Of a stretch of DNA of 64,000 bases, positions 1 to 13,400 are shown one piece after another. The stretch spans positions 310,001 through 374,000 of the forward strand of contig CM033122.1 of assembly GCA_019321725.1 (NCBI GenBank). Direction: 5' to 3'. The notes under the pieces are model-generated. The model ran no database searches, had not been told where the DNA came from, and saw only the letters and a program-made list of their open reading frames with translations. The stretch is from Paulownia fortunei (Eukaryota; Streptophyta; Magnoliopsida; Lamiales; Paulowniaceae). Each line of letters begins with the position of its first letter. Within the stretch, counting starts at the first letter, position 1. Both the position numbers and the translations under genes were made by a program.

Positions 1-690
1 GATGCAGTCAGCAAGAAGCAAATTAGAAAAACAAAAAACAAAATATTCCAAATAAACTGAAGACCATCAGAGTCAATCCTCAGCTTCAAAAAACTCAATG
101 TGCTTTTAGCTCCAAAATGAAGCCCTTAATGTGTATAAGTGAACGTGTAGCCCCACATCGTGTGTAGTTAGCAAATACTATATTAGTCGTCCTCATGCGC
201 ACCAGATAATGAATAAAGTTTGCATGTTTGTAATCTTTAATCAAAACAAATATTTTCTTTCGTTAACCATAAATGGAGCAGCAGCCATGCTTATAATAAA
301 CAAACGCCCGCCAAAGATTGGTTTTTTTCAGTTCCAAAAATCATTTTCCATGTTATTAGACAACAGAGAGTTCAAAAACTCAACTTTACTAAATCCAACA
401 TAATGGAAAACTACATCAGGGAAACAAATTCTTGAATTCAACATCCAATCGTATCCAAAGGGCCCTAAAGATCAACGAAGAAAACCCAAAATCAGCTACA
501 AAAGAAAAGCAAACAATAAACAAAAAAAAGCATCTCAAACAACATACTTTAATGAACTCAAACCAAAAATCCACAAACTTTACATGAAAACAAATGAAAT
601 TAAATTCTGGGTCAGCCTTATCACGAACTAACACACAAGCACCACATATGTATTATTAATTAAGAGAAATTAAAGATTTTAACCAAGTAC

Positions 691-832
691 CAGCACACGT
701 CATATAAGAGATGGCAGCATAAGCGCCGCTCTTAGTCATGGCGGATCCTTTGAGGAGCTTCTCTTCCACTCTCGTCGAAGGATCGGTCGACGCCATTGGC
801 AGAATGGAGCTGCTCTTCGAGTTAGTTGCCAT
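691..832 (-). CDS. UGNT1: First coding exon of a nucleotide-sugar transporter (UGNT1-like), partial
   Basis: The exon starts at the ATG whose complement is 830-832 and reads MATNSKSSSILPMAS, then RVEEKLLKGSAMTKSGAYAA, then ISYMTCA. It ends at 691 before a GT donor (complement 689-690), leaving one base of the next codon. From memory this N-terminus matches the plant Golgi nucleotide-sugar transporter (drug/metabolite transporter superfamily) that moves UDP-N-acetylglucosamine, Arabidopsis UGNT1 at At4g32272; ISYMTCA would be the start of the first membrane helix. I see no second exon in 1-690, so intron 1 probably runs beyond the left edge. A TATA box lies about 100 bases upstream of the ATG. 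The syntenic IAA29 neighbour supports the call. The identity rests on only 47 residues; a related nucleotide-sugar transporter is the main alternative. Confidence 0.6.
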
Positions 833-933
833 AGAATTGTTTTGTTTATTTAAAATGAAATATGATTGAAAGATCAAATTCTACTTTTACAACTGATGAA
901 ACTCTTGCATGTTCTAGTGTGGTGCCAGTCTAC

Positions 934-942
934 CTTTATATA
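934..942 (-). promoter_or_regulatory. TATA box of the transporter gene
   Basis: On the minus strand this reads TATATAAAG, about 100 bases upstream of the start codon at 832. It would place transcription start near 905-910, giving a short leader of about 75 bases. Confidence 0.55.
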
Positions 943-3900
943 GTAGTTTTTTATATTAACATGCAGTTTATACAGTTTGTTTTATGACAAAGTTATTGGA
1001 TAGTTTTAATTAATATTTTTTTAAATTAAATTTATTATGATTTGTTAGAAATTTATTGATTATTTTCAATAAATATTTAATATGATATATTGATTTGATG
1101 AATAATGTAATAGATCGCGTAAATTTCATTAAAGCTCGTTTGATTCATCATATTTGTTCAATTGATACGATAAAAGTATTTTCAAATAAATGTAAGAATC
1201 CCAAAATCTCCATAAATTTTCAATTATGTCTTTTTTGTTAGCTTAAATATGATTTTCTATTAAGAAAAAAGAAAACTTTAATTATTCAGGTTAATTTAGA
1301 ATGAAAAGCATAATCCTTGAATTTCTGAAAATGTATATGTGAAAATTACGTTTTTATTACTAAAAATATATTTGAAAAAAAGAAAAAGAAACACTTCCAC
1401 TTTGTTTATTACAAATTTTCAAACAGAGGCAGAATTAATTTTTTTTTTTTATAGGGTTGGCAACGGTCGAATGTGGTTAAATTTATTAAAATTAGAAATT
1501 CATCCCCACTAATATTGTTAAAGACCCGTTACACTCGTTTTAAAAATTTAAAAATATTAAATATATATATTAAAAAATAATAAATTAAACTTTTTAAAAA
1601 ATATATATAATTTTAAAAAAAATTATAAAAAATTAAACAGATGGAGTCTAGGTTATTAGAAAATGAAAATCTAAAATCCAAATTAAAATCCATTTCTAGT
1701 ATTAAAACCCGACTTGGGCGGAGGTGAGTTGTAAAATGTTTATATAGTTTCATGAGAAAACAATTGGGCTTGGGTTGTTTCTCAGGAGATTTTAGGGCCC
1801 AAGGTTTGTGTTGCAGGTGAATCCGTGAAACCAACTCCAATCTAATCTGGGCCGTGCTGCAAGAACCCATGTCAAAGAACTTTGTAAAATAGTTTGAAAC
1901 TTTAGCTATTCTTTTATTTAAGAATCAAATTTTAATCCTGAAATGAATAATCTAAGTCGTTTAAGATCAAAATCCAATTTTTTCCCTATCAATTTGTCTA
2001 TTTAAACTTTAATATTTTCTAGGGATTTCATTTTTTTTTATTTTGCGGTATTAAGGATTTTTGAATTAGATCTTTTATTCGAATTTTGATTTTGTTGAAT
2101 TCAAATTTTGTAGTAATATACAAAAATCTTGTTGGATTTTTTAGATATGATTGTATTCAAATCTGAAGTATTAGGATTTGGTCCGAATCGATTTAAAATG
2201 TATATAGATGTACATATTTCCCTCAATCCTCTTAATAATAAATAATATTACTAATCGATGTTCCAATTTTCAGAGGCCCAACAACCCAACTACAGAAAAT
2301 CCAATATGATCTGGCACGGGTAATCACAATTCATGGGCCTCGAGGCTCAAACATGGACCATGCACCATATATATCTAATAAAAACTCCAAACTAAGAATC
2401 CTATAAATACCCTTATTCACCCTTTTAAAAAAAAAAAAGTATGCAAGCCATGTTACTATTCTAGAATTCCTAGCCATTTGTTCTAAATTTTTATCCTCAT
2501 CAGACTGATTTCCAACGCAGGAAATGACCTACATTTCAATTGTTTTTCAGCTCATGAGTCTGAGGACCGCATCAATTATTAATTATACGTGAAAGAGTAG
2601 AGAAAAGTTCAACCAAAAATCTAGGCGTACATTGGGCCATATTCATAGTCATTACTCAATCTTTTGTAGTTTTATTGAATCATCAACAGTTTTTGGTTGT
2701 TTGTTGAAAGCAACTAAACGAGGAAAGTAATTGGACAAAATAAACCACATTTGGTACATAGAACCTTGAGTCTGACTGAGTACGTAAAGACAACATTCTT
2801 AGAATGCATGATCAATGCAAGAAGCGACATTAATGATCTTATCTTGACTCTCATAACACTCGAGAGAATTAAAGATCTAAAATTATTGAGAAACCTTAAT
2901 TTGGTTCATGAATCTCATTTCTAGTTTTGGGACGCATGACGACGATGAAAGATCAATCAAGGGATCGAATTTTACGACCCGATTCATGATATGAGCGACA
3001 ACATCGCCATGTTCATAACCTCGACATCAGTTTTTGAAGATCAACATTTTGAGGAGGCATTGGGTGTTTTGCTGTTTTCTCCTTTCTTGGTCGTATATAT
3101 GTATGCTGCTTTGTCCTTGTGGATGATTTTTGAAAGCTATTCAAAGTACATCATGTTCTAATAAGAGAAAATGCAGTGTTCATCTTAATCAATGACAGAA
3201 TTGTCCTTTTCTTTGTTAACTTTGTGCCCCCACCAATGTCTTAAACCGTAGACAAATGAAAAAGGACACTGGCTATTGTTCAAGATCATGATGCATCAGA
3301 CTTGGGACAGAATTAAAATTTTAAGTTAGCTGCTAAGATAAAATTCAATGAAGAACTTTTTAGCCAATATTGAATGTAAATATAAGGTAAATTACATCGA
3401 TCAGGTTTAATTAGAGTCACCGACATTAAAAAATTACATCAACTACTCCTGAGATTAGATTTAATTACTAAAACACCCCCTTATGAACCCAACCCATGAG
3501 ACTATTGAGTTGAGGATAAAATTGAAAATCCAGCAATACTTTTTAATGATATCATTTAAAGCCGTTGAGCATAAGAATTTGTAACTTGCAAGGCGTCAAT
3601 AACTTTATAAAATGTACGTAAAATTTTGAAAATAATAAGGAGTATTATTGTAATTACACATAAGATCAAAAGGTGTCTGTATAGTACCCTACATAGAAAA
3701 ATAAAAGAGGATGCGGAATGGGGTTTGATTTAAATTTCAAAAAAAAAAAAATTATATAATGATTTTGTGTTTAGTATTGGATCTGTAATGTCCCTCTACC
3801 CGCCCCTAGTTTGGTCCGTCCGTCATTAGATAGACGGCATATGAGTGATGTACTATGTTTTATTCTTACAACGACATTACAACCACCGTCAGATCAAAAA

Positions 3901-6900
3901 TCTCAGACACACGCACAAGTGTCCAAAGCAAAATCATGAAACTTGAAGACAAAACTCATCAATAATGCAAAGCAAATATCTCTGAATAAATGAGACATAT
4001 ACGAGAAGATAAACAGTCTGAAAATATAATGACACTTGACAATTGTGAGCTGGAGGGATACACAAGAAACGAATTTCGAATGGAATTGAGCTCTCATAGG
4101 ATTAAAACAAGAGCTATAGCTAGCTGTACAACATGTGTTGGATCATTAATTAGGTGAACATCTGATGGTTGAATTGGTAGTGAATTTCAGAAGAGGGACA
4201 TTTTTGGGTTCCACCACACGTGCAAGCCACAGGCTATTGATTCGACTACTCCTTCATGTTTGACTGCTTTGCAAATATGTAGTGTGTGTTTCTTGTTTTT
4301 GTATGTGTATGTGCATGTGCATGTGTATTTGTTCAGAGCCCCAACAATGGTGGAAATCCTGGGACTCGGATGTCGTGCTGCCATGCAGCGCCACCACGTG
4401 AGTACTTCACAAGGGCCAAGGTGGGCAGCCTTTGAATCCATTCAATTGTCATTCTTCTTCCAAGAATAATTATACTCAAGACTCTGTATTTTCTATCTTT
4501 TTTCTTTTCTATACTGGACATGATTATTTTGTCTTATTTTTTTTTTGGTATTTTTTAGAGTGTTCAATGGATTCATCACAACATTAATGTCCTCAGTAAG
4601 TTCAATTGATCTGCACCTCTCATGAAAACACACGATCCGGATAAGCATTTCTCAAGTGATTGATAAGTAAACTACGAGCGAGATATATGAAGGGTTATTT
4701 TGTGAACTTTGAACACGCACATCTATTATTAGTATATACATAGAACTCGCACATAACAAAATTTCACACTGTGACCCAAGGATGCAGCAATGCAACCCTT
4801 TTTTAAGATCAAATGTTGCATAAAATTATCATTATACTATGTTGATGTGTATAGACGGTACTTATCTGTTTTGCTCTCATTAATAAATCATATTCACTAA
4901 ACAGGTCATGATTTGCATATTTTTATAAAGGGTCGGGACTTATTCGAACTCAGAGTTCGACCCAATCCGAACTACAGTGAACTGATAATGTTGCATTTAA
5001 TTTTTTACTTGTCCTTATTCATATTTAACTTATCATTCTTTTCGAACTAGATTTGAGTTAAATATTGAGGAATTTTAGTTGGAGATCACCCCGAATGTCT
5101 AACATATTTTTGGTGCAATTATCGAAAATCGAATCAAATCAAACTCTAACCTCAAACTCCACCTTGAACCGAACAACATCACATGTGCACTATGAAGTTT
5201 TTCATGCAATTAACCCCCCATTTACCTCTTCTTCTTTTTTTCTGACTTATGGGTCTTATTATATATGACCCTACAGTTTTGATCATGTTTTTGTAACATG
5301 CAAGAATTTGGAAACATATAACAAACGTATATTGAATGTATTGTGTTGGTTGCTTTGTCTAGGGTCATTCCACCCACCTCACATCCTCTCATTCTCTCCC
5401 AATATCATTGATGTAAAAATTGTTCCATTAAGAGATCACCCGGCAAAAAGAATCGCATTTAATCTTAATTAAGGAAAAATTCAAGAGCATGCTTAAGTTT
5501 TGATATCATTACGATCAAGAAGATATAAGAGAGAATGTTTCTTGTACGATACATGAACTTGGTCATGAGCTGTCGACACGTTGAAAATAAAAACTATATA
5601 TGTTTAATAAGAAATTGATTATCCTAGAGAATACACATAATGACTGTTATTTTCACAAATTTACTCGTGTTTCTAATGGAAACGTGTTAAGAATATATAA
5701 TTGTAATTAATCTTGAAATCATTCATTAAAGCAAAATTAAGGATCCTAGCATGGATTGTAAAGGGATTAATCTTTTATGTCTCTTTGTCAGACATGGAAT
5801 TGGAGTACAGGAATGTAAGGTGAGGTGACTAATTTCATCCACCCCCCCACTCAATTATTCAAACTCGTTGATTTATTACATCTCACTTTATTTGATGATC
5901 ACATGTTCAAATCCACGTTCACACGGCAATCTTGAAGTTTTGGAAGTTAAAGTTAAAAGGGTCTTTTCCATTTCCATTGATTGCAAATGTTGTGATGTTA
6001 GGTTTATAGTAGAATGTGAATGCACAATTTCAGAATTAGCAGCAATTTAGCGTTAGCCACCATATTTTTGGCTGTAGAACAGACTGAAAATCTAATTAAG
6101 ATTTTGGCATCGGTAAGCATAACTATCAACTCAATGATACAATTAATTAATGACTGGAAACCAAATACATAATTAAGATTACCTTGTCATTTATAATCGG
6201 AAATAAAATAAGTAATTGCTAGCTTTAACTAATAATTAGAGACGGAACCTCCCTAGCTAGAAGTGTACTCACCCCTCTTGACTTCAAAAACTTCAATTTT
6301 ATAAGTGATTAGCATCGTACTAAAGTTTTACCCTGTCTCTCCTAAATTACCATTCTGACATCCTTGTTTACTTTCCATTCTATTATCAAAATTTTGATTC
6401 TGTCCACGCTAACCATAAACTTTAATAATTCTATTTTTTCAAATATAAAGTTAACATGTTATTCTCGTCCATCGAAATCATATTTAACCAAAAAGTCCTT
6501 GTGTGTGTTTAACTTGGTTGGGTAATTAAGAATGGGACAGAAAGACAAGGTACACGGGGCTACATATAAACCCTAGTAGAGTAAATATTAAACAGGCAAA
6601 GCGGTCCTCAAACTGTACCACACATTTTTCTTTGCTGTCCGTATCAGTGCCCCTCTTTTGGCCGACCCAACTTCAATGTTGCCCCCTCCCATTTTTTCTT
6701 TTTCGAACCCGACAATTTTTGCTCCTTTTCCTTTTCCTTTTCCTCCTCTCTTAATTTTAATTCCCAAATAAATACTCCTATGTACACACACACACACACA
6801 CACACAACAAACATTGGACAATCTTCAGACTAAAGCTACACATTTCACTTTAAGTAAGCCCCATATCTTGCTTTTAGTGTTTCATATTTCTCTTCTTAAT

Positions 6901-6951
6901 TCTTGGTTTTCTTTGTTAAAAGATCATATATAGTTATATGAGAGTGGATAG
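943..6951. other. Long intergenic region between the transporter and IAA29
   Basis: No supported gene. The DNA is AT-rich with only short shadow frames. Two G-box cores (CACGTG) lie at 4217-4222 and 4395-4400. TGTCTC auxin-response-like hexamers lie at 5778-5783 and 6334-6339. An (AC)n microsatellite at about 6784-6806 sits in the proximal promoter or leader of the next gene. Confidence 0.6.
6784..6806. repeat. (AC)n microsatellite in the IAA29 promoter or leader
   Basis: About eleven uninterrupted AC dinucleotides lie roughly 150 bases upstream of the IAA29 ATG. They are likely length-variable between individuals. Confidence 0.8.
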
Positions 6952-8090
6952 ATGGAACTTGAACTAGGCCTTGCTCTTCCCAACCACACTCCCATGATGA
7001 TTAAAGGGCTGGACTTGAATTGTAGTAATAATGGATTGGAAATGGAAAACAACCTCAAGGCCCGTAAAGATCAGAAGTGGGGTTTTCTTGATGATCAGCA
7101 TGGTATTGAAGTTGAAAACAAGGCTTTGTCTTTGCTCTTATGGAGTGGCCAACCAGATGAGGAAGATGACGACCGCCCACAAAAATGGAGAAAACTAAAC
7201 GTTAACGACGAGTAAGACTGCAGGGATTAGTCTGCTTAATTTTGCTACTTTTTTCATACATTGCGTACGTTGTTTATTTGTTTTGCACCTTGGATGAATG
7301 CCATGATTTAAAATTTTCAAGGGTATATGAGCTTTTCCACAAGGGCATAAGCCAAAACACCTAAGGTTGGCAAAATAATCAACGACAAAAGTATTTTCTT
7401 TCTTTGCACCTGTTTTATTAGTGATTGTTATATATTTTGACAGGAATAGCGATGAAGAAAACCAAGAAATATTGGGTTGGCCACCCATCAATTCATTAAG
7501 GAAAGAGTTGCTCCACCTCCATCAGGGTGGTTTGATGGGCGACCACCAGGCGGCGGAGCGGATTATTGCAGTGAGAAACTACATGTATGTGAAGGTGAAG
7601 ATGGAGGGTGTGGGCATTGGAAGGAAAATTGATGTCAGGCTTTATGATTCTTATCAAGCTTTAACAAACGCCTTGATCAACATGTTTGTTAAATGTACTA
7701 AGACTTTTAATTCCCCCTTGATTTGAGCAGGATTTTGTTTTTTAATTATGTTTTTTTCAGTCTTTGAGACAGAGCTAATATAAATATAATAAAATTCCTG
7801 GTTGTGTTTGTGTGTGTATGCAGACAGTGAGATTGACAGAAATAGGGGAGACTATACAATATTGTATCAAGACAAAGAGGGAGACTGGATGCAAGTAGGA
7901 GATGTCCAGTGGGAGTAAGTATAGTTTCTTTGGTGTATAGAGTTTGTATTATCGTGTTTATCTAATGTTTGATTGCACGTAATGATTTTGCAGAACGTTT
8001 GTCGAATCTGTGCAGCGTATGGAGATACTAAAGAATGACAACAAAATGGGTTTTCGATTATTGTCACGTGAATCTTACTGTAAAATATAG
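6952..8090 (+). CDS. IAA29: Aux/IAA transcriptional repressor, IAA29-type
   Basis: Four exons: 6952-7211, 7444-7694, 7824-7914 and 7994-8090, all GT/AG and in phase, giving 232 residues. Aux/IAA proteins are nuclear repressors that recruit TOPLESS, dimerise with ARF factors and are degraded through TIR1/AFB when auxin is present. Domain I is the N-terminal MELELGLAL, an LxLxL EAR motif, followed by LDLN. Domain II is ELGWPPI-like (ILGWPPINS, residues 96-104), changed from the usual VGWPPV core. Domains III/IV form a PB1 module: YVKVKMEGVGIGRKIDVRLY with the invariant Lys, then DYTILYQDKEGDWMQVGDVQ, then WETFVESVQRMEILK. The first intron splits a Glu codon and the second a Tyr codon. Residues between domains I and II are acidic. 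IAA29 identity comes from the divergent degron, the short C-terminus and the neighbours. The reading frame is intact. Confidence 0.88.
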
Positions 8091-10429
8091 CTTATATTGT
8101 TGAAGTTGAGTGGAGAAATTGTACCTAAGAAATCAATGGTGTGCAGAGGAAAAGAAAAATAGAATATTGCTTTGAAAACAAAACAAGTAGGGGGAAATAA
8201 AAAGGAAACACATCTTTTTCTGCAATTTACCTTGTAATCTTGCATCTGAATAATTTATTTCATTGGTGTTGAAAATGCACTTGCATAATAATGTGGTCAA
8301 ATTTATTTATTTCATTACATACTTGTTGTACGACACAATTTACTTCAATTACAACCATTTTATAAATACTACACTCAAAATGTACATTTATTAATTGTGT
8401 ACTACATGTATTATACCAACTGTAACCCCACTCCCATCACCCAACAACAACAATATTAAAAGAAAATAAAAAAGAGGGCAGGAAAAAAAAAAAAACAAAT
8501 TATAAACTAAAAAATAGTAGCTATGGCTACCAAGAAAAGAAAAAGACCATGATTGAAAAAAGTCCGTCCAATGCCAAAAATAGGGCTGTCAACGACATCA
8601 TCTTGTTAGTTTCATTTGGGATACTAAAACCCAAACTTTAGATCTTGTCACCAAAACTCTTTCTCAATAGGCATAACGTTTCTCTACTAACACATAAGAA
8701 AGCAGCTTAGTCAAGTTCATGCTGAATTTGTGAACAAGAAGTTTCAACCAGAGGAGCCCACACCAAAGACCATAATCTTTAAAAAAATAAAGGTACCTAT
8801 ATATATAATGGTTGGCCTTTTGGGCGTAGGCCTCATTGGCTATCCACAAAGAGTGTTGTGAAAAAAGTAACAAATATTATATTGGTTCGCGATGATGCAA
8901 GAATAATTGCCCTCAAAACTTGGTGGGGAGAGAGTGGAGACTCAGAGAGAGTTCCCAGGCTTGCAGCTCATTGTCCCCCCTTGTTTATTTTATTTTATTT
9001 TTTTAATTTTTAGTGAAACTACCCACTTATATTGGTAAATCACAAATAAAATAATATCAGTAATAAGTTAATAATCAGCAATAGAAAATTCATATGAAAT
9101 TAGACATGTACTCACATTTATAGTACCGTGTATGTATAGCCAATTTCAAGGATTGGCTAGTTTCGAGACATCCTAATCTATATGATGATGATGATGAATG
9201 ATCATCATGTCACAGAATTGGCCTAAGAAGAATTCCTGGACCAAATCCAATATTTTAAAATTTATAAAATCTCGATATCTCAATTTTTGTTGTGATTTAA
9301 ATAAAAAAATTGCTTTTTATTTTTCTAACTAAGCTTATCAACTAGTCTAAGATATCATATTCACACTAGGTCATTTTTATATTTTAATTGCATTTTTTAA
9401 ATGCAATAAATTTTTGATAATTTCTGTGGTCCACACTTAGTTTTGTAGTTTATGTTAATAGTTACTGCTTGAAAAAGAAAGGAACAATTGGGTTGTATTC
9501 AAACATGGTTTAGCCGGCAGCAATATTTTAACCAATAAAAATTGGTGTGTATAACTATAAATTAGGTTTCAATTCAACTTCATATCATCATCTCTTGACA
9601 ATGATACAGTGTCATAATATTATCTCTTAATAAAGATTTTTTTTTTTTTTCAATTTATACATCCCCTGTTATTTAAATGTATGTTACAGAACTGAATTGA
9701 ATAAGAATATGTCCATAAATTTAGTGGTTGCATCAAATAATTACTCGAGTTGGGATTTACTTCAAGATTATGAGAATGTTCCGTAGCTTAGGCTACTTTG
9801 TTTCTTAGATGGTAACGATCGAATTACTTATTTCAGTCAATTTTTCAATAATTAATGAGAATTAAATTGTGGATAGTCATGCTACTATTTTGTTTAGCTT
9901 AAAAAATGCAAAAATCGAAATAGAACATAAATAATTATCAATAACTTTTAACAACCAATTATGATATGAATTTTAATAATTAAAACTAATATTAAAAAAA
10001 AACATCAATATTTATATTTTTAGTGTGATATGAACTTAAAGGGATCGAGTTTTGCTGCCTCAAAATTTGGCAGAATATCACGCTTTCATGCCAGAATATA
10101 AGGAGATACCAAGATTTTAACACTTGCATGAAAAGAGCGTTAAATCCAGATATTGTGGTGGGTAATAGTCAAGTGAAAGAAAGCAAAAAAGTCTATTTTG
10201 GTAGCTTGTGTGGTCGTAAGTCGTAAAATCTCTCATTCTATTTGTTCCATATATTATCAGGGTCAAGTGGACTTTCAGGAGTAAGAAAATCAAGAAATTC
10301 AATTGTCATGGCCTTATGCTATTGTTATTTTCCAAAATATCCAAATATCCCCCAGTTTTTAGCAGGCCAAGAACTTCACCAGTTTCAGTTTGAAAGAGTG
10401 CGTGTCTCTGTGTGTTCTTTGATCTGTAA
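8091..10429. other. Intergenic region, IAA29 3' end to LRR-malectin gene
   Basis: No supported gene. The first 150-200 bases are probably IAA29 3' UTR. The rest is AT-rich with short poly-A/T tracts and a small (GAT)n run near 9183-9196. Nothing else stands out. Confidence 0.55.
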
Positions 10430-13400
10430 ATGGGGCTTTTGAGCTTCTCTCTTCTTGCACTTTGGATGCTTGAAATTGTTGCTGCACAACCAAAAACTGA
10501 AACCCTTGAAGGTGTTTCTCTTTAATTCTCTTTGCTTCAGTCTATGCATATCTTTTAACAAATTTATAAGTTTCCAATTCAAATGTGCAGCCTGAATTCA
10601 GTACTTGAATGATTTATTTAGTTTTTTTCTTATTTTGCTAATCAGTGGATGCTATCAACAAGATAATTGATCATTGGAATCTAAGAAGTAGGCTGAATTT
10701 AACTGTTGATCCCTGCATCCAAAATGCTACTTGGGCACCTGAAACTGCTAATCCAAGAATTGCTTGTGACTGTTCCGACACTGTGTGCCACATAACCCAC
10801 TTGTTAGTTACTTTTTACGTGTTCCTTTAAATTTTTTTCTGTTTTTTTAACTAAGAGTGGTGTTGGTGTTTCATATGATTCAGGAAAATATATGCTTTGG
10901 ATATCTCTGGTGAAATTCCTCAAGAACTGTTTTTGCTGAAAGAATTGATGGACTTGTAAGTGATTTCAGTTCTTTAAGCATTTTCTCATCTTTTCTTGGG
11001 CCAATTGGTTGATTTGATGGTCTAATTCTGTGATGAAGGAATTTGAATCAGAATGTGTTAAATGGATCCATCCCACCGGCAATTGGGCAGTTATCGAAAA
11101 TGGAATACATGTTCGTATCATTCAAAATCTCACAACTTAATACTATGAGCTTTTTGAATTTTCAAGTGAAGTGTGCTCACTTAGGTCCTTTGAAACCAGC
11201 TAATTTTATTGTTGACGTATTGAAAATACAGGGGTCTTGGCATTAACAATCTCACAGGTCCAGTGCCTGCAGAGCTTGGTAACCTAACTAAGTTGCTCTC
11301 CTTGTAAGCAATTAGCTAATATCTTGCTGTGCTTTTACAATTGATCTATCCTTGCCCTGTTGCTTCCCATCATAGTAATGCATTTACCCATAATACAGAA
11401 GTTTTAGCTCAAACAATTTGCAAGGAACCTTGCCTCCCGAGCTAGGAAATTTAACCTTGTTACAGCAGCTGTAAGTACTTATCTGTCACTTTCTTACTGA
11501 TATTTGTGCTTTCCATTTAACTCTAGAAAATTAAGGGGACTTGTATAATGCATACAATTCCTAAAGAGTGCTTTTACTTGGAAAGAGATATTATCTTGCT
11601 GCATTATACTATGTTTATGTCTTTTTTGATCTTTCAGGTACATTGATAGCAGCGGAGTGAGTGGACCAATTCCACAAGAATTATCGAATTTGAAATCCCT
11701 CCACACACTGTATTTCTCTGTGCTTTTCTTGAAATAGACTTGTTTCTGTATGCTTGAAATATTATGATTGATTCAGGTAAATTGACTAGGTGATGTTTGT
11801 TATGTTTTAGATGGGCATCTGATAATCGTTTCACTGGAAAGGTTCCAGAGTTCTTGGGAAGTTTTACTGATCTCAAAGTCCTGTATGCACAACCTGTTCC
11901 TGTTATATTTCCTCACATATATGATTATTAGTTTTGGGGAGCCTTTACTTTTTTTTTTTTTTCGTTTTTATTATTGTTTCTGAGTCATGAAGTATTTCTT
12001 GGTAATAGGAGACTGGAAGGAACAAACCTTGAGGGCCCAATTCCAAGCAGCTTTGGTGCTCTAACCAAACTAGAGGACTTGTAAGGATTTCCATTAGCTT
12101 CTGCTGGATTCGAAGAGTTTAAACCAGATAAATATCATTTATAATCGACAACTCTATGAATCTCTGTTATGTTGGTGCAACATTGATATACTCCATTTGT
12201 TTCATACATGCATATTGGAGTTTCTCATTAGCCTTTGCATTCTCTTTGTGCTTTTTAACCTCTTAGGAGAATTGGTGACCTTGGTGCAAGTGATAATTCT
12301 CTGGATTTCTTAGAGAATTTGACTAGTCTCTCCATATTGTAAGTTATTGAATCACTACAAAACCACTCCTCAATTTGAGCAACAGATCATTATATGATAC
12401 ATTCCTTTTCTTATATTTTACTTCCAATGATAGATCATTGAGAAACTGTCAAATTAGTGGCCAAATTCCAGAACAACTAGGCACTTTGCCCAACCTGAAA
12501 ATCTTGTAAGTATTTTCAGTTGAAGTTAATGTACACGATGCCAAGCTCTGATTCGCCCCAAATCTATTTTTTTTTTTTTTTTTTCGGTTTTTATTTTGGT
12601 TTTAATCAACTTACTTCATTATTGCTATAGTTACTTGTTTTCAAGTTCATGCATGCTTCTTTCCGGAAGTTTATTTCAGCTGGAATGGTTTCACCATGAC
12701 AGGGACTTGAGCTTCAACAAGTTGACAGGTCAAATTCCAGCTTCATTCAAAAACTTTTCTTCGTTACAGTACCTGTAAGTGAGCCATTGCTTCTCTGCAT
12801 TAAGAAAAAAAATTTATATTTGTAGCTTCTAATTTGTTGATATTGCATAAATGATGTATGAAATAAAATATTGGATTTCTGGCTTGCTTTCAGATATCTT
12901 GGAAGTAATAACCTGAATGGGGATCTACCTTCTGATATTATAGGTTCAACACTTATTGCCTTGTAAGCCCCAAACTTAGTTTGTGGTGATTGAAGATATT
13001 TGAATCATCATGAACTCTTTCCCTCTCTTTAGCTGCTTGCTTGCTTGCTTCTGCTTGATTTTATATACCTTGACTGCACGTTTAAACTTATGCAGAGACG
13101 TCTCCTTCAATCCTCTCACTGGGAATGTCCCTCTGGATCGGAAAGATATATCAATGTAAGTCAGCTCTATTTTCAACAAAGTTGTTGATAAGGATATATA
13201 GTTGCTATTTTCAGCTTCAGTACTCTTCTTTGAATGCAGAAATGTAGTTGGGACTTCCATTAACGATGTCAATTTGAATAACGAGTAAGTAACCTCTCTA
13301 GTATCTAGAATCCTAGCTATGATTGCTTGTAAATTTTCCGTCATAATTAAATAGACTGAACTCTTCATTGTATTCTTTATGTATGGTATCAGTTTGGCAA

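Noticed and set aside
416..634. Hydrophobic 72-codon minus-strand frame next to the transporter exon
   Set aside because: It does not match the expected next transporter helices and has no fitting acceptor; most likely intron.
12100..12115. GGATTCGAA resembling a reverse-strand tRNA B box
   Set aside because: It lies in an LRR intron with no complementary T stem or other tRNA parts.
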